Below are positions 10,006 to 21,084 of a DNA stretch of 64,000 bases, in pieces (within the stretch, counting starts at the first letter, position 1; the number at the start of each line of letters is the position of its first letter). Under the pieces are notes generated by a model. It was not told where the DNA came from. It did no database searches and was given only the letters and a program-made list of their open reading frames with translations. This DNA comes from Cristatella mucedo. Its lineage: Eukaryota; Bryozoa; Phylactolaemata; Cristatellidae. The DNA is taken from positions 908,501 through 972,500 of the forward strand of contig WPIO01000055.1 of the NCBI GenBank assembly GCA_009760855.2, read 5' to 3'. The position numbers were made by a program, and so were the translations under genes.

Positions 10006-10920
10006 CTTGGATCAACCTTAATGTCCGATGTGCGGCACCCCAGTGTGTGAATACGACTAGTAAGAGTCCTCAACTAGCTAGCATTTTGGCAAATAACCGT
10101 TACGAACGCCGGTGCGTATTCACACGCAGAGCTTGATACCTCCTTTGACGCAAAGAAGGCTGAATGATAGATCAATGAACACCCGAATACGTGTTTAGGA
10201 TGATGGCAGAGATTTTCGAATGTCAAATTAAAACTTTAACCAATTACTGCTATTTCCGTCATATGCACCACAGAGGTGGCGAGTTTGATTGACAAAAATA
10301 GAGCATTATTTTTTATAATAAGAATTCTTTGAAAGTTCAGTTCACAAGCAAAGATTGTTTTGGCGGGTCAATCCTTCTGCTTTGAGGCATAGCAGTTGAT
10401 GGTAAGTTCTAAAGCTAAAAACAGTGTGAATGATTTTTTCCGAACTTGCAGAAGAGGTGAAAAACAAAGAGCCACAGTGCATCTCACACGTTGGTCACGG
10501 CTGAATGCACATTCGTGGATCCCGAAAGACAGCGACGTGACGTATTTTCTTATAGAAACAATGCAGCAAGACCTACTCAAATCCGTCGTGAGGACACAAG
10601 TTATTCCATCAAGCTGAGTCAACGTGTCAGGAGTCATTCTTGCAAACTTATATTTACTTGCATTTAAGCGATCCTCGAAGGTGTCCCACTTATAAACCTG
10701 TCTTGGATCTAATCCATTCGCGTTGTTTGATGATATTTTTATACTGTGTCCCTTTTGGCTGTCGAGGGTGTGCCTTCGCTACAAAATATCCCACATCACT
10801 GACGACATACGCTCCGTCTGCTCGGGCGCACATAAGCGGGCGTCCGGAATAGCCCTAGAAAAGCAGACGATCCTTCGATGACACTGGAGTCTGAGCCACA
10901 AACATTCTGCAGCCGCGGAA
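10002..10920. repeat. Segmental duplication block, partner 48340-49260
   Basis: The two intervals align collinearly: gatcaaccttaatgtccg/tatcgaccttaatgtccg, acgcagagcttgatacctcctttgacgc and its partner, gcagagattttcgaatgt, and the protease exon 6 at the right end. Divergence looks like roughly 15-25% by eye. Confidence 0.8.
10690..10854 (-). pseudogene. SP-2 exon 6, Ser195 exon with broken active-site motif
   Basis: The acceptor is cttttctag and the exon is 165 bp, 54 codons plus TAA, exactly as in SP-3, with no indel or internal stop. It starts [18 protein letters not shown]. Asp194 is Tyr and Gly197 is Arg. The second half has diverged heavily (Cys220 is His) but keeps the final WI and TGL. 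Downstream the AATAAA of SP-3 corresponds to AGTAAA here. Confidence 0.85.
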
Positions 10921-11104
10921 CCGCGGCTAAAAACAGATTCAGATAACAGATTCAATAACAGCCCAGAAGTTAAGCGCTGAATGGAAAAAATCTCGAGCGA
11001 TCTTGAGAAGAGGGCGCTGCCAGCCGGGTATCGCTACTAAGAGCTACGCGTACTTCAGCTTTCACGCCAAGGCACGCATGAACTGCACAGAATTTAGAAT
11101 CTTT

Positions 11105-11485
11105 GAAATAAATAATAATGATAATACAATTTTATAGAGTTCTCAAAGGACCTAATATATTTCCAGGTACTTTACATGTGCCGCAAAGGAATCATGATCG
11201 AATGGTCAGTGGTAGCAAGCACAATGTCAACAAGCATAACGTGAATGGAGGTGCCATGCAAAGGGTCAGAATGCAAATATTGCCAGCGGCAGCACACAGG
11301 ATCGGCGTACAAGCATAAGCGTACAAGAATAGGCATACAAACGACGACTCACATGGACCTCCAAAACACCGTGATAAATAAATGAATTTTAGCTTCTGTT
11401 TAAATGTCGAGTCACGGGATGTCGAGACGCCCGTCAGAAGTGACTTCCATGCTTTGAGAGAATACAGAATGTGATACAAATACAA
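11105..11485 (-). mobile_element. LINE A 3' end
   Basis: On the minus strand it carries KAWKSLLTGVSTSRDSTFKQKLK (written here as broken matches to WNSLPTxVRTSxxLxxFKKxLK), the 3' UTR and a decayed tail ending in ATT repeats near 11105. Confidence 0.75.
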
Positions 11486-11492
11486 TGTAATT

Positions 11493-11630
11493 CATGGGTT
11501 GGTCTAGCGGTTAAGGGGCTCGCCCCGACTAAGGCCTGGCTGAGGTCGTGGGCTCGAGCCCCGAGGCACATGTGAAGCACCTGAATAGAGATTAAGTTCT
11601 CTCAGGGTCCTATACAAAAATTAATAAAAT
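11493..11630 (+). repeat. SINE S1 copy
   Basis: A tRNA-like head: A box tggtctagcggttaagg, B box gggctcgagcccc. It is followed by a LINE A-type tail (gcacctgaatagagattaagttctctcaggg). Other S1 copies start at 34245 (minus) and 37441 (plus). Confidence 0.88.
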
Positions 11631-11765
11631 TCATTTGTATAGCACTCCAAAAGAAATTAATCTCTATCCAGGTGCTTCACGTGTGCCTCAGGGCTCGAGC
11701 CGGCGACCTCAGCCAGACCTTAGTAGGGACGATCACGTTAGTCACTGTGTCAAACCGGTTGAAAG
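11631..11765 (-). repeat. SINE S1 copy, tail-to-tail with its neighbour
   Basis: The reverse complement of this interval aligns along its whole length with the S1 copy immediately to the left (ctaaggtctggctgaggtcg, ggctcgagccc, gaagcacctggatagagatt). Confidence 0.85.
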
Positions 11766-12502
11766 TGACTTTAAATAAGCTGCTCAAGACACCCAAGCGA
11801 AGGTGCTCAGGTGCATGCTTAAAGCTAAAATTACGACAGGCTGCATGAACCAAGCTTGCGGGCTGCCCAAAGTCATTGCGAGCGACGTCACGACTCGAAA
11901 GCGACGGAAGTGACGTCACGATTGGCGAGCGACGGAAATATCGCGAACAATGTCTCTGAGGATGGGCCACCAATCGCGATTCCGCACCGCTTTAGCTTTG
12001 AGCCGCTCGCCTCGGCTCTCGAGCTGGAGACGCATTTTTGCACTGCTCGACCTTTTCCTCGCACGCACGCACGCATGTAAACCGTGCATTACGAGTGGAG
12101 TCCCAGAGAAAAGGGGCTAGGATGACGCATGCGCCGCCGCCGCTCGCACACCCTCATTCACGCAGAGCTTCGGCAGGTCGCCGAACTGGCGGAGTGCCCA
12201 CTTAGCGTGGCATTCGCGCTCCGACGCTCCGAGTTCAGAGTTCAGGCTCTCGGCCTACTCCGAGCCACTATCGAAGCCTTTCGCTTAGCTGATTCCGCTT
12301 GCAACCTGCAGGTTGGCTGATCATCCGACACCGTGGCCGTCACTGGCTGACGAGTCATCGGCATAAGAGTGCTGCATGGGTCAAGGTTACGCGTGAGCTA
12401 AACAACGCCTGAGCGACAAACGACGAGTGACACTCTCGAGGCGATGTGGCGACGTCGCTCAGCCTCGTTCTAATTCCCTCAATCTCGAGCTTATACTCTC
12501 AA
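11766..12502. other. GC-rich region with CRE and CCAAT-type motifs, no gene assigned
   Basis: A perfect TGACGTCA lies at 11911-11918 followed at once by attgg (reverse CCAAT) at 11921-11925; another gacgtcacg is at 11884. Short frames overlap but none has a recognisable domain. It falls inside intron 5 of SP-2. Confidence 0.35.
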
Positions 12503-12690
12503 AAATAATAGTAATAATAATAGTAGTACCTGCGTATAGCGATCTCACTCAGAGAACTGAATCTCTTTTTGGGCACTGTAAAGATGGTGTGTAGAAAGCA
12601 TTACCAAATGACTGGTGGAAACATCCGCAAGCAGCAGGCGTAGTTTAACGTACATGCCCACGAAGAACGAATCCCAATGAATTACCAATT
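12503..12690 (-). repeat. LINE A 3' UTR and tail
   Basis: It starts with AAT/AGT trinucleotides, then the reverse-strand tail (ctcagagaactgaatctctttttgggcactgtaaag) and part of the 3' UTR. Confidence 0.7.
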
Positions 12691-12954
12691 AACTCCGGAA
12701 TCTTCGAAACCCCACCCGTTCACGCTCAGCATAGCCTTTGCTAAAAAAGAGATGTTGCTTACAAACAGCTCGCGTCACGCCACCTCGTCGATGAGTCCCG
12801 TCGAGAGAGCGACCGTACGCTTTGACTCACGTATCAGCTAGCGTTCGAGCTCGCCAAGGCACGCCGATCAGTAGTTAAACTGCAGTGCTGTGTAACGGCC
12901 CACAGCTACACAAACCCGGCGCGTCTGACCCCTCAGAGGACGAACAAATTACTA

Positions 12955-13110
12955 CATAAAAATAATGCATTTGCATGGCGCCTTCGAAGAACGTAATCTC
13001 TTTCCAGGCACTTACAGATGCTTCACAGAAAGCATAATATAATGATTGATGGTAATACACGCTAGCAGCCGACGTAGTGTGAGCAGGCACATGCACACGA
13101 AGCTCTCAAG
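12955..13110 (-). repeat. LINE A 3' UTR and tail
   Basis: The reverse-strand tail (gcgccttcgaagaacgtaatctctttccaggcac) is followed by UTR sequence with gcagccgacgtagtgtgagcaggcacatgcacacgaag in shortened match to 50,000-50,060. Confidence 0.65.
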
Positions 13111-13164
13111 ACTACAGTCGAAGCACTACTGGAAATTCAATCGAGTTTGACGTTTGGTTTCGAT

Positions 13165-13325
13165 GCCGGTCTAGTTTGGCACAAGGTAAAGGCACTCGCC
13201 TTTAGTAACCAAGGTCACGGTGAATGCATTTGGTTACAGCGATCTTGGGCTCGAACCCTGTGGCATGTATACAGCGCCTGGATAGATAATTAGTTATCTT
13301 AAGGTACTATACAAATGGGTTATAC
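13165..13325 (+). repeat. SINE S1 copy, diverged
   Basis: The A-box area is ggtctagtttggcacaagg, the B box gggctcgaaccctg, and the tail gcgcctggatagata...gttatcttaaggtactatac. About 25 extra bases separate the two boxes compared with other S1 copies. Confidence 0.65.
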
Positions 13326-13392
13326 ATGTATATAAATACTCACACAAATATATTTTACATATCTAAAGTATAATATATGATATGATAATACA

Positions 13393-13578
<186 letters not shown>

Positions 13579-13594
13579 GATAATGTATATTAAC

Positions 13595-14222
13595 GCAATA
13601 GGTCCGGCCAGTTCTGTCGCCAACGGTCTTTAAGCGGAGGAATGGAATAGCTAATTTATGGTCCATACAGGACCTGAGGGCACGAGAAGGCTGAAACTGG
13701 TGCAGCAGTTTAGCTAGGTACGGAGGAGCCAAGCCGTGGCAGGCCTCATGGATCAGCCTAAGAACTTTGCTCTGTATCCGTTGGTTAACAGGCAGTCATC
13801 CTTGCTCTTTTAGCAAAGGAGGCACGTGGCCAAACCTCTGGGACTTGAAAACTAGCCTTGTGGCCATAGTGATAGGCATCTGTAGTGGCCTAGTTGCTTG
13901 TTTTGGTAGCCCAGTCAAAAGGGAATTACAATAATCATGCCAAGACAGAACTAATGAGTTAGTTAAATATTTTGCTAGCAACCATAAAAGACAACTCGTT
14001 ATCTTAGATAGGGATCGGACGTAATGGTTAGCTGTAGAATCAGTCTTCTGAAGGAACGTTTTAAGATTTAGGCAGCTGTCGAAAACAATACCTAAATTTT
14101 GACCCGGTGGTGATGGTCGCACAACAGCATCACCTATTAGAAAAGCAAAGCCTTCTATTCCTGCCGCACGCTTAGGGTGTCTTATGAGAAGCAGTTCACT
14201 TTTATCGTCATTTAGTGACAAG
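13595..14222 (-). mobile_element. LINE B fragment, RT C-terminal half
   Basis: Two stretches on the minus strand read LNDDKSELLLIRHP...[25 protein letters not shown]...WHDYCNSLLTGLPKQATRPLQ and PPYLAKLLHQFQPSRALRSC. This is the region after YADD in a CR1/L2-type RT. It lies in intron 5 of SP-2. Confidence 0.85.
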
Positions 14223-14524
14223 AACTAAACGCGAGTCGAAGCTTATGGTCGCACGCGACGCGACGCTGCAATGGGACGCGAGCTAATGATAAGTAGCGTC
14301 TCTTTCTTTGGCTACGAGTGGGTGGGAGGAGGGGCTGCAGAGACCCCAGAGGTAATCTTTCCATAGGCAGCTCTCTCTGGACGAATGCTACCCAGCATTC
14401 CCGTGCTCTCACCACGTGATGCGGCACGGATGCGTTCGTGCATACGTTCGGGCACTCGTCGGCTTTGTCGGCGAGGTCTGTGCCGCCGTCGTCATCTAAC
14501 TTAAATGCATGAAAATGCTTACGC

Positions 14525-14640
14525 GATTCGCATAAGGCACTAAGAAAAACTCAATATCTATTCGGGCGCTTTACACATGCCACAGGGGTTTAAGCTATTC
14601 GTTATACCAGTGCAAAACCAGGACGGCACTTACTAGTTGC
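14525..14640 (-). repeat. SINE S1 copy, strongly decayed
   Basis: The reverse-strand tail (cgggcgctttacacatg, with actcaatatctattc) and a decayed head aligns with the S1 copy at 50795-50920, so this insertion predates the segmental duplication. Confidence 0.55.
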
Positions 14641-15124
14641 ATTCAAACTGCCGTCCAGCACTGCTTTTTTTAACGACGTGTCCGCAGCTTTAGTTGACGT
14701 CTTGACTCGATTCCAACTTTCTCTGATCGCAGCCGAATGCTCGTTAACTTACGACTCCAGCAGAAACATGCCGGCGACTTCAGTGAAACTTCCGGAAACT
14801 GTCGTGCATAACTTGAGCTTTAGCCTTTCGTTAGCGTGCCGTTTATAACACACTAGATAGCACTCGGGAGCGCTTCGCCACGACTCGTTCTCCAGAGAGC
14901 CCTCACATAATAGTATTCGATTCTTTTTGTGTTAATTTAAATTTGCAGCTTTCGAAATTGTGCATTAAACTCAAGCCTAACCTGAGATGTACGGCTTTTT
15001 CTTTCGAACTGATCCAAGATATCCGGTTTGAGTGTTGCAGACCTAGGGAATTCCTGTAAATGATTTGCTCTGGCATCAAGGGCGTGCGAAATGCAATCAT
15101 TAGCTTCATCGGAAAAAGACTCAC
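14641..15124. other. SP-2 intron 5, duplicated block, partner about 50935-51424
   Basis: Collinear with the SP-3 locus (ctctgatcgc, aacatgccggcgactt and aacgtgccggtgactc). No other feature. Confidence 0.6.
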
Positions 15125-15258
15125 AGAGCAAGTTCCGCTCAGTCTATTTCCGAAGAGTACTTTCGTCGAGTCTGTGTTGAATGGGAAGTACTTCCTGCAG
15201 GCCTTGTTCGACGTAGTGATTACCTTCATTACTTGTAGGAGCGAAGTCGCTTGTTGGT
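15125..15258 (-). pseudogene. SP-2 exon 5
   Basis: The acceptor is ttgctgtag and the donor is TGCTCT|gtgagt; 134 bp as in SP-3. It reads TSLLQVMKVI, ACRKYF, DSTKVLFGN and SGTCS. The frame is open. Cys168 and Cys191 are kept; Cys182 is Leu (VLFGN against ICFGN in SP-3), breaking a conserved disulfide. Confidence 0.85.
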
Positions 15259-17152
15259 CTACAGCAACATAGCTTAGTGAAAGTGCGAGCATGGATGACT
15301 GGGCTTGGGAACAAGGCTCGATGGCTGGGTACGGGATCGAGGCTAGCAGTTCTTTTCTCGTCTGCCATATCTCAAATCCGTCCAACCAATTCCGCCTGGT
15401 GACTCAACATCAGCTGCTTCACGTCACGCTTGCGGGCCGCGAGTAGATTGAGCGCTCGTAGCTCCGAATGAGATTCAAAATATCTATGTCTATTACTAGA
15501 TCTTAGCGTCTTCGCCAGGTGCTCGCATTTAATGACCCGTGCTCGGTGGGCTCTCGTCCCACAGAAAGCAATCGTATATCACTCGCTGTTAGACGGCACA
15601 AAAGTGGCCGTAGAAGCGGCCGCTTTAGAAGCTTGGAATGCTAGCGAATCAGCCGATCTTTGCTTTCTTACTAAACCATGAAGTGAAGATTCTAGAAGAA
15701 GATCCTTTTACCGCTTTACACGGTCTAGTGACATTCCGCTCCCAGAGCAGCTTCAGGACACAGCTGACGCCACGCATGAGCTTCAGGTGCTTGTGAACGT
15801 CTGCATCTGAATTCTTACCTCCAGAGATGATAGCTGCAAAGTCCTATCGGAAAACCCATTCGTATTTTTGTAAAGGTTAGCAGCCGTAGGGCAATCGCTG
15901 AACTTAAGTCAAGCTCATCTATGTCTCCCTGTAGATCTTTAGTGGAGACTAGAATCACTATGGGTTGAGCAATAGGTCGGGCCACTGGCAGGATATTCAA
16001 ACTTTCGCAATCGTGGACCGAGTCGCTGTTGACCGGCTGTCTGGAAACTCCGACACCATCATAAGTTACTGAGATCCAGTACGCCCCGGTGAAAATTTGT
16101 TTAGAAATTATACAACAGAATTAGCTCAAATTGTCACAGGATTCAATAGATGCCACGCAGTCGTCGGAACTAATGGGAAAGTGTAAGCGTAGGCATTGTG
16201 CCTAACGTACGGCTGCTGTTACCCGGCATGCGGCTGCCGACTAGCTTACAGTCACGGCATTTTTGCTCCCCTTCATGAAACTTTGACGCAGAATGCAAAA
16301 CTGTGCGATCAGCATGTTTTTGAACCAGGCGATCACAGCGAGGAACGAGCTCTCAAATTTCGAGGGTTTGGGGCACCTATGTTTCCCTTCAGCATGCACA
16401 AAGTGAGCAGAAAGAAAGAGAGTTAGTTCTCTTAGGATGATTTATAACTGTCTTGCTAGCTATTTGCATTCTAAAATAATAACGATGCTTTCTATGGCCA
16501 CAACACGAACTGAATGCACGTAGGTTGATATGTAAAAAACAGGAGTCCACGTTTCAAAGGTTAGATTAGAATGCATTAACATTAGTGCATTACTCCACTG
16601 TGCTGGCACGTTGATCAACCTGAGCTCGGCGTGGTGCGAGTGACTGAACGGATAATTAGAGGCCTCTCCGAATTTCACTTCCATGCTCCCGGTTTTGGGT
16701 CAAAAGTGCGACCGTGATGCAGTGACTGCAGGTGGCACACGGAGGGGATCGTTTTGCTAGCACCGATTGGGGGTACGCAAGAAAGAGTCGCTAGCCTATC
16801 GAAGCTCACTCCTGAATGGTGGTAATTTCATGCTTGAACAGTCCGGAGGCATCACTGCGGTCAGCAGTAGTAAGATAAAACTGGGCCAGTGGCTAACCAC
16901 GGACGGTTGGCGAGACGCGACGCCGTAAAAAAAAAGAAAAACAGAGATGCTCTCGATCCAACGTCTTGGTGAGTCGGAAGTAATTGTCGCTCCGTTTACT
17001 GCCCAGAGTTGGGTGCACGTCGATGCAGCGCTAATCGTGTTTTCCTTGAAAGAACGCAATGTAACTCGTGTTCGAAAGCAAACGAGAAGCGTCTTTAAAC
17101 GGACGCCTGTGATCTAGCGAATGCGAAGTCAAACTTTCCCTCGGTGACTCAC
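15259..17152. other. SP-2 intron 4; contains a short LINE/SINE tail remnant
   Basis: A tail remnant (aagaaagagagttagttctcttaggatgat) lies at 16405-16455 and is shared with 53878-53925 in SP-3. Most of the interval is collinear with 51640-54440 of the SP-3 locus apart from a LINE A insertion there. No gene recognised. Confidence 0.5.
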
Positions 17153-17324
17153 CAGGAGCTGGGTCCCAGCCAACGCTGTAGCACTCGGCGTTATCGGCAA
17201 AAGCGTCGTCGGGCTGAGGTAGACAGGCCACGTTGACGTCGGGGTGGGCACTCAGGTTGATGGCCTGGCTCAGCTTGATCAGTGCTATGTCGTTGAGATT
17301 TGTAGCCGGCACGTACTGCGGGTG
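17153..17324 (-). pseudogene. SP-2 exon 4, catalytic Asp102 exon
   Basis: The acceptor is tgtttcag and the donor is GCTCCTG|gtgagt; 172 bp as in SP-3. It starts [18 protein letters not shown] with the catalytic Asp, then ACLPQP with Cys122, and ends CYSVGWDPAP. The near-invariant GWG is GWD here. The frame is open. Confidence 0.88.
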
Positions 17325-17607
17325 CTGAAACAGCACACAGCGATTTGGGGGCTAAGATCAACGTCACGAGCCAACGCACTGCTCGACCTATGATCTGGAA
17401 ACAAATTAGTACGGCACAAGCTGACCACTACTAGGAGTGCTGGGCGCCATGGAAATGCTGCAAACCACCCAAGTAAGGACAATGCGAAGAAAGTTCAAAT
17501 GCAGACGTTACGATTCCATGGCTGAGTGAGTGAGCTTCTAAAGTCAAGGGTCAAGGCGCCGTGCCGCGAATTCTGGCATTCATTGGTACTGGAGAGGGTC
17601 AAGCACC

Positions 17608-17805
17608 CAGTGAGAGGACTCTGGGATATTTGTTGGGTATCCCAGAGAGGGGAATCTGGGGTATTTATCGGGTTATCCCAGCGAGAGGACTCTGAGGGTA
17701 TTTAGTGAGTTATCCCAGCGAGAGGATTCTGGGGGTATTTAGTGTGCTATCCCAGCCAGAGGACTCGGGATATTTAGAGGGGTATCTCAGAAAGCGAACT
17801 CCACT
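17608..17805. repeat. Minisatellite, about 5 units of roughly 40-45 bp
   Basis: Units share tatcccag, gagaggactctggg and gtatttagtg. A shorter and more decayed version is at 57755-57850, in the matching intron of SP-3. Confidence 0.8.
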
Positions 17806-17934
17806 ACTCTGTGGTCTTTAGAGATAGGTCGGTTCATAATTCTATAATTAAAAGTTTGGTAGGGTGGTCTTTTGTGCCATAAGATGGCTGAATAATTTTA
17901 GTATCGAATGAGCCCAACGATCCTAGGTATACGA

Positions 17935-18855
17935 ACTGCTGCTCATAAGACACCCTAAGCGTGTGGCTGGATTAAAGGTTTTGCTCTTCTAATAGGTATC
18001 TTCTAATAGGATGCTATTGTGCAGCCGTCACTACGTGCTCGAAATGTAGGTATCCTTTTCGACAGCTGCCTAATTTTTAAAACCTTCATTTAGAAGACTG
18101 CTTCTACAGCTAGCCATCGCGTCCGAACCCTATCCAAGATTAGGAGCAGTCTTCCACAGTGGCTTGCAAATAATTTATCCAGCTTCTTAGTTCTGTCTTA
18201 GCTTGATTATTGTAATTTTCTTGTGACTGAACTACCGAAACGGAAACTGGGCCACTGCAGATGGCCGTGAATATGGCTGCAAGACTAATTTTCAAGTCCC
18301 AGAGGCTTGACCACTTGTCACCTTTGCTAAAACAGCTAGGATGGATGTAGGTTGATCAACGGATACAGAGCAAAGTTCTTAGGCTGAACCACAAGGCCCG
18401 CAATGGCTTGGCTCCATCGTACCTAGCTGAACTGCTGCACCACGTTCAGCCTCTTCGCGCCCTCAGGTCCTGTGCAGAAAATTATTAGCTGTTCCATTCC
18501 TCCGCTTTAAAACAGTTGGTGACCGAGGCTTTAGCCGTGCAGGTCCTAGACTGCGGAACTCGCTTCCACAACTCTTACGCAAGGACAACTACTCTCCTGC
18601 TGCCGACCATGGCTCATATTTTTTAGCTGTCCTGACGTGCTACTTCCATACTAGTCACTACATCATCAGCTCTCCTGACTCGGCTATGCTTCCTACTTTC
18701 TCTTTGTTTCGTGAGACGATGTCTGTTGGCTACCAAATTCGTACCGAAAGCCGCCTAGGCGGTGAGTCCACTATAAAATACCCTTCCGCATAACACCCAC
18801 TTAGTCTTGATGGCTTCGTGGAGTTACAGACGGAGATACATTACATACTATTAGA
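17935..18855 (+). mobile_element. LINE B, RT C-terminal part to 3' end
   Basis: It starts with cataagacaccctaagcgtg, continues through tcgacagctgcctaatttt, aggatgg, gcttggctcc, aactgctgcaccacg, and ends with gagttacagacggagatacatta. Many frame breaks. It lies in intron 3 of SP-2; SP-3 has no LINE B at this position. Confidence 0.85.
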
Positions 18856-19395
18856 TCTGCTACAGGTTTGGCCTGCCAAATTATTACTGCTAGCTCATTT
18901 TTTTTTAATTTCACGATTCCCGAATCACAGAATTTAAAAGGTTAGACACCGGCTATCAGATGATCCCCAGTTCGATGGCACACCAGCTAACTTCATGTAC
19001 TATTCAAGAATCGGTGGTTGAGGCTTTGAGCCCACGAATGAGCTGAGAGCTCTAAACCTTGAGTAGTCAGGTAGCTGAGAGGCGCTCTGCATGCGAGGCG
19101 AGAGTGACACCTCTGGGAACTTGCAATCCTGCGCCTCTGTTGAGCACAGTTCTCTAGGCTCTTGGATACGCACTTGTTATCCTAAGGCAAAGGGCACTCA
19201 CTCTTCGTAGCAGCGTGTTCTGCTACTGCTGACCAACCTGCTCTGCACTGGGGGGGGGGTGTGGTTACCGAGTAGTCGCAAGACTTCTGTTAGTGACTGC
19301 CGCAAGTATGTTGCTCACTTGAGCATCCTATGAAGGCTGCACGACTCGAAACAATCGCTAGACCCGGCAGATTCTCATCTGCGAAAGTGGCTTAC

Positions 19396-19468
19396 CTGTA
19401 TGATCCTTGCTACCGTTGCTATGTGCTCACCCACCACAACGCCGTATCCTTTTGCTGCCAGGCGCTTC
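19396..19468 (-). pseudogene. SP-2 exon 3, left copy
   Basis: The acceptor is cttttttag and the donor is ATACAG|gtaagc; 73 bp. It reads KRLAAKGYGVVVGEHIATVA and RIIQ. It is 30 bp shorter than exon 3 of SP-1 and SP-3, an in-frame loss of the loop after GEH. Confidence 0.8.
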
Positions 19469-19879
19469 CTAAAAAAGAGTGTAGCGGCTGACCTTTGACC
19501 GTCCGGGGCACATAATCGAGGCATCGCTTGCAGCAGCCGTACCACCTCTGGCGAACCAGCGAGAAGGGAGAGAGGTGTCGGACTTTCGAAAGTGCAGGAT
19601 GAAGAGCGGTGCGGACAACATGAATGACCGTTCGAGAGAAGAGGGGGGCCGAGTCGATACCTTCTCGTGACGAAACTGAAGGACATTCCGAGCTGGGGGT
19701 AGGCCCAGACAGACCGACCGACTGAGACGAGAAGACGTCTGAGGTGGGTCGAGCTTGCAGAGACGAGCTCACTCATTACGGCAGCTCAGGTCAATGAATC
19801 GACACTCATTTCTGGAGAATAAACTAAATTCTTACTACCCGCGGACCTCACATAACGACAGTTTTCGCTGTTGGTGATG

Positions 19880-20575
<696 letters not shown>

Positions 20576-20653
20576 AAGCAGCCATAAAAAGCTTAAGGCG
20601 CAGCTGCAGCCTCTGCAAGTTTGTGCTCGTCCGTTCATCGATTTGTCACGTAC

Positions 20654-20833
20654 ACTTCAAAGCAGTGTGCTGCTGTGAGCACCCATTGCTTAGAAATCAG
20701 AGAGGCGCCGCAAATCATCCTGGCATCGATTTGGTGCAGCGAGGCCTGCCACGGCCAACTACCCGGGGCTCATTCTCACCACCGACGATTCTAGGAGCGA
20801 CGATCTTCGGCCGTCCGCACTGAGAGATGTCAG
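20654..20833 (-). pseudogene. SP-2 exon 2, left copy, frameshifted
   Basis: The acceptor is gcatttgcag and the donor GAAGT|gtacgt. It reads CGRPKIVAPRIVGGE, then after a missing base [27 protein letters not shown]. Length is 180 bp, one base short of the phase needed. The deletion lies between GGE and WPW (about 20757-20775). His57 is kept. Confidence 0.85.
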
Positions 20834-21084
20834 CTGCAAATGCATTGAGGCGGCGGCTTCACCTTTTGTGCCATTGATTGAGGGAACGACGTCGAATGAG
20901 ATCTTCGCAAATGTTCCAGACGGAAGCATCATTTTACGTGTCCGACACCCGGTGCAATACTTCCCCGGACAATAATGGCACCGCGTTTGGGTGCCTCAAA
21001 AGAAAGGCTTCAGGCATTCCTTCGGTCAATACAGTCAAAAAGCCGTTGGGTCTCAAGGTGCTCTCAATGGCACTTGGGCGGGAA

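Noticed and set aside
8234-10136. Frames of CVCV, HTHT or YIYI over CA and TA repeats, also at 13355-13732 and 47952-48173
   Set aside because: Microsatellite artefacts; no codon-level or motif support.
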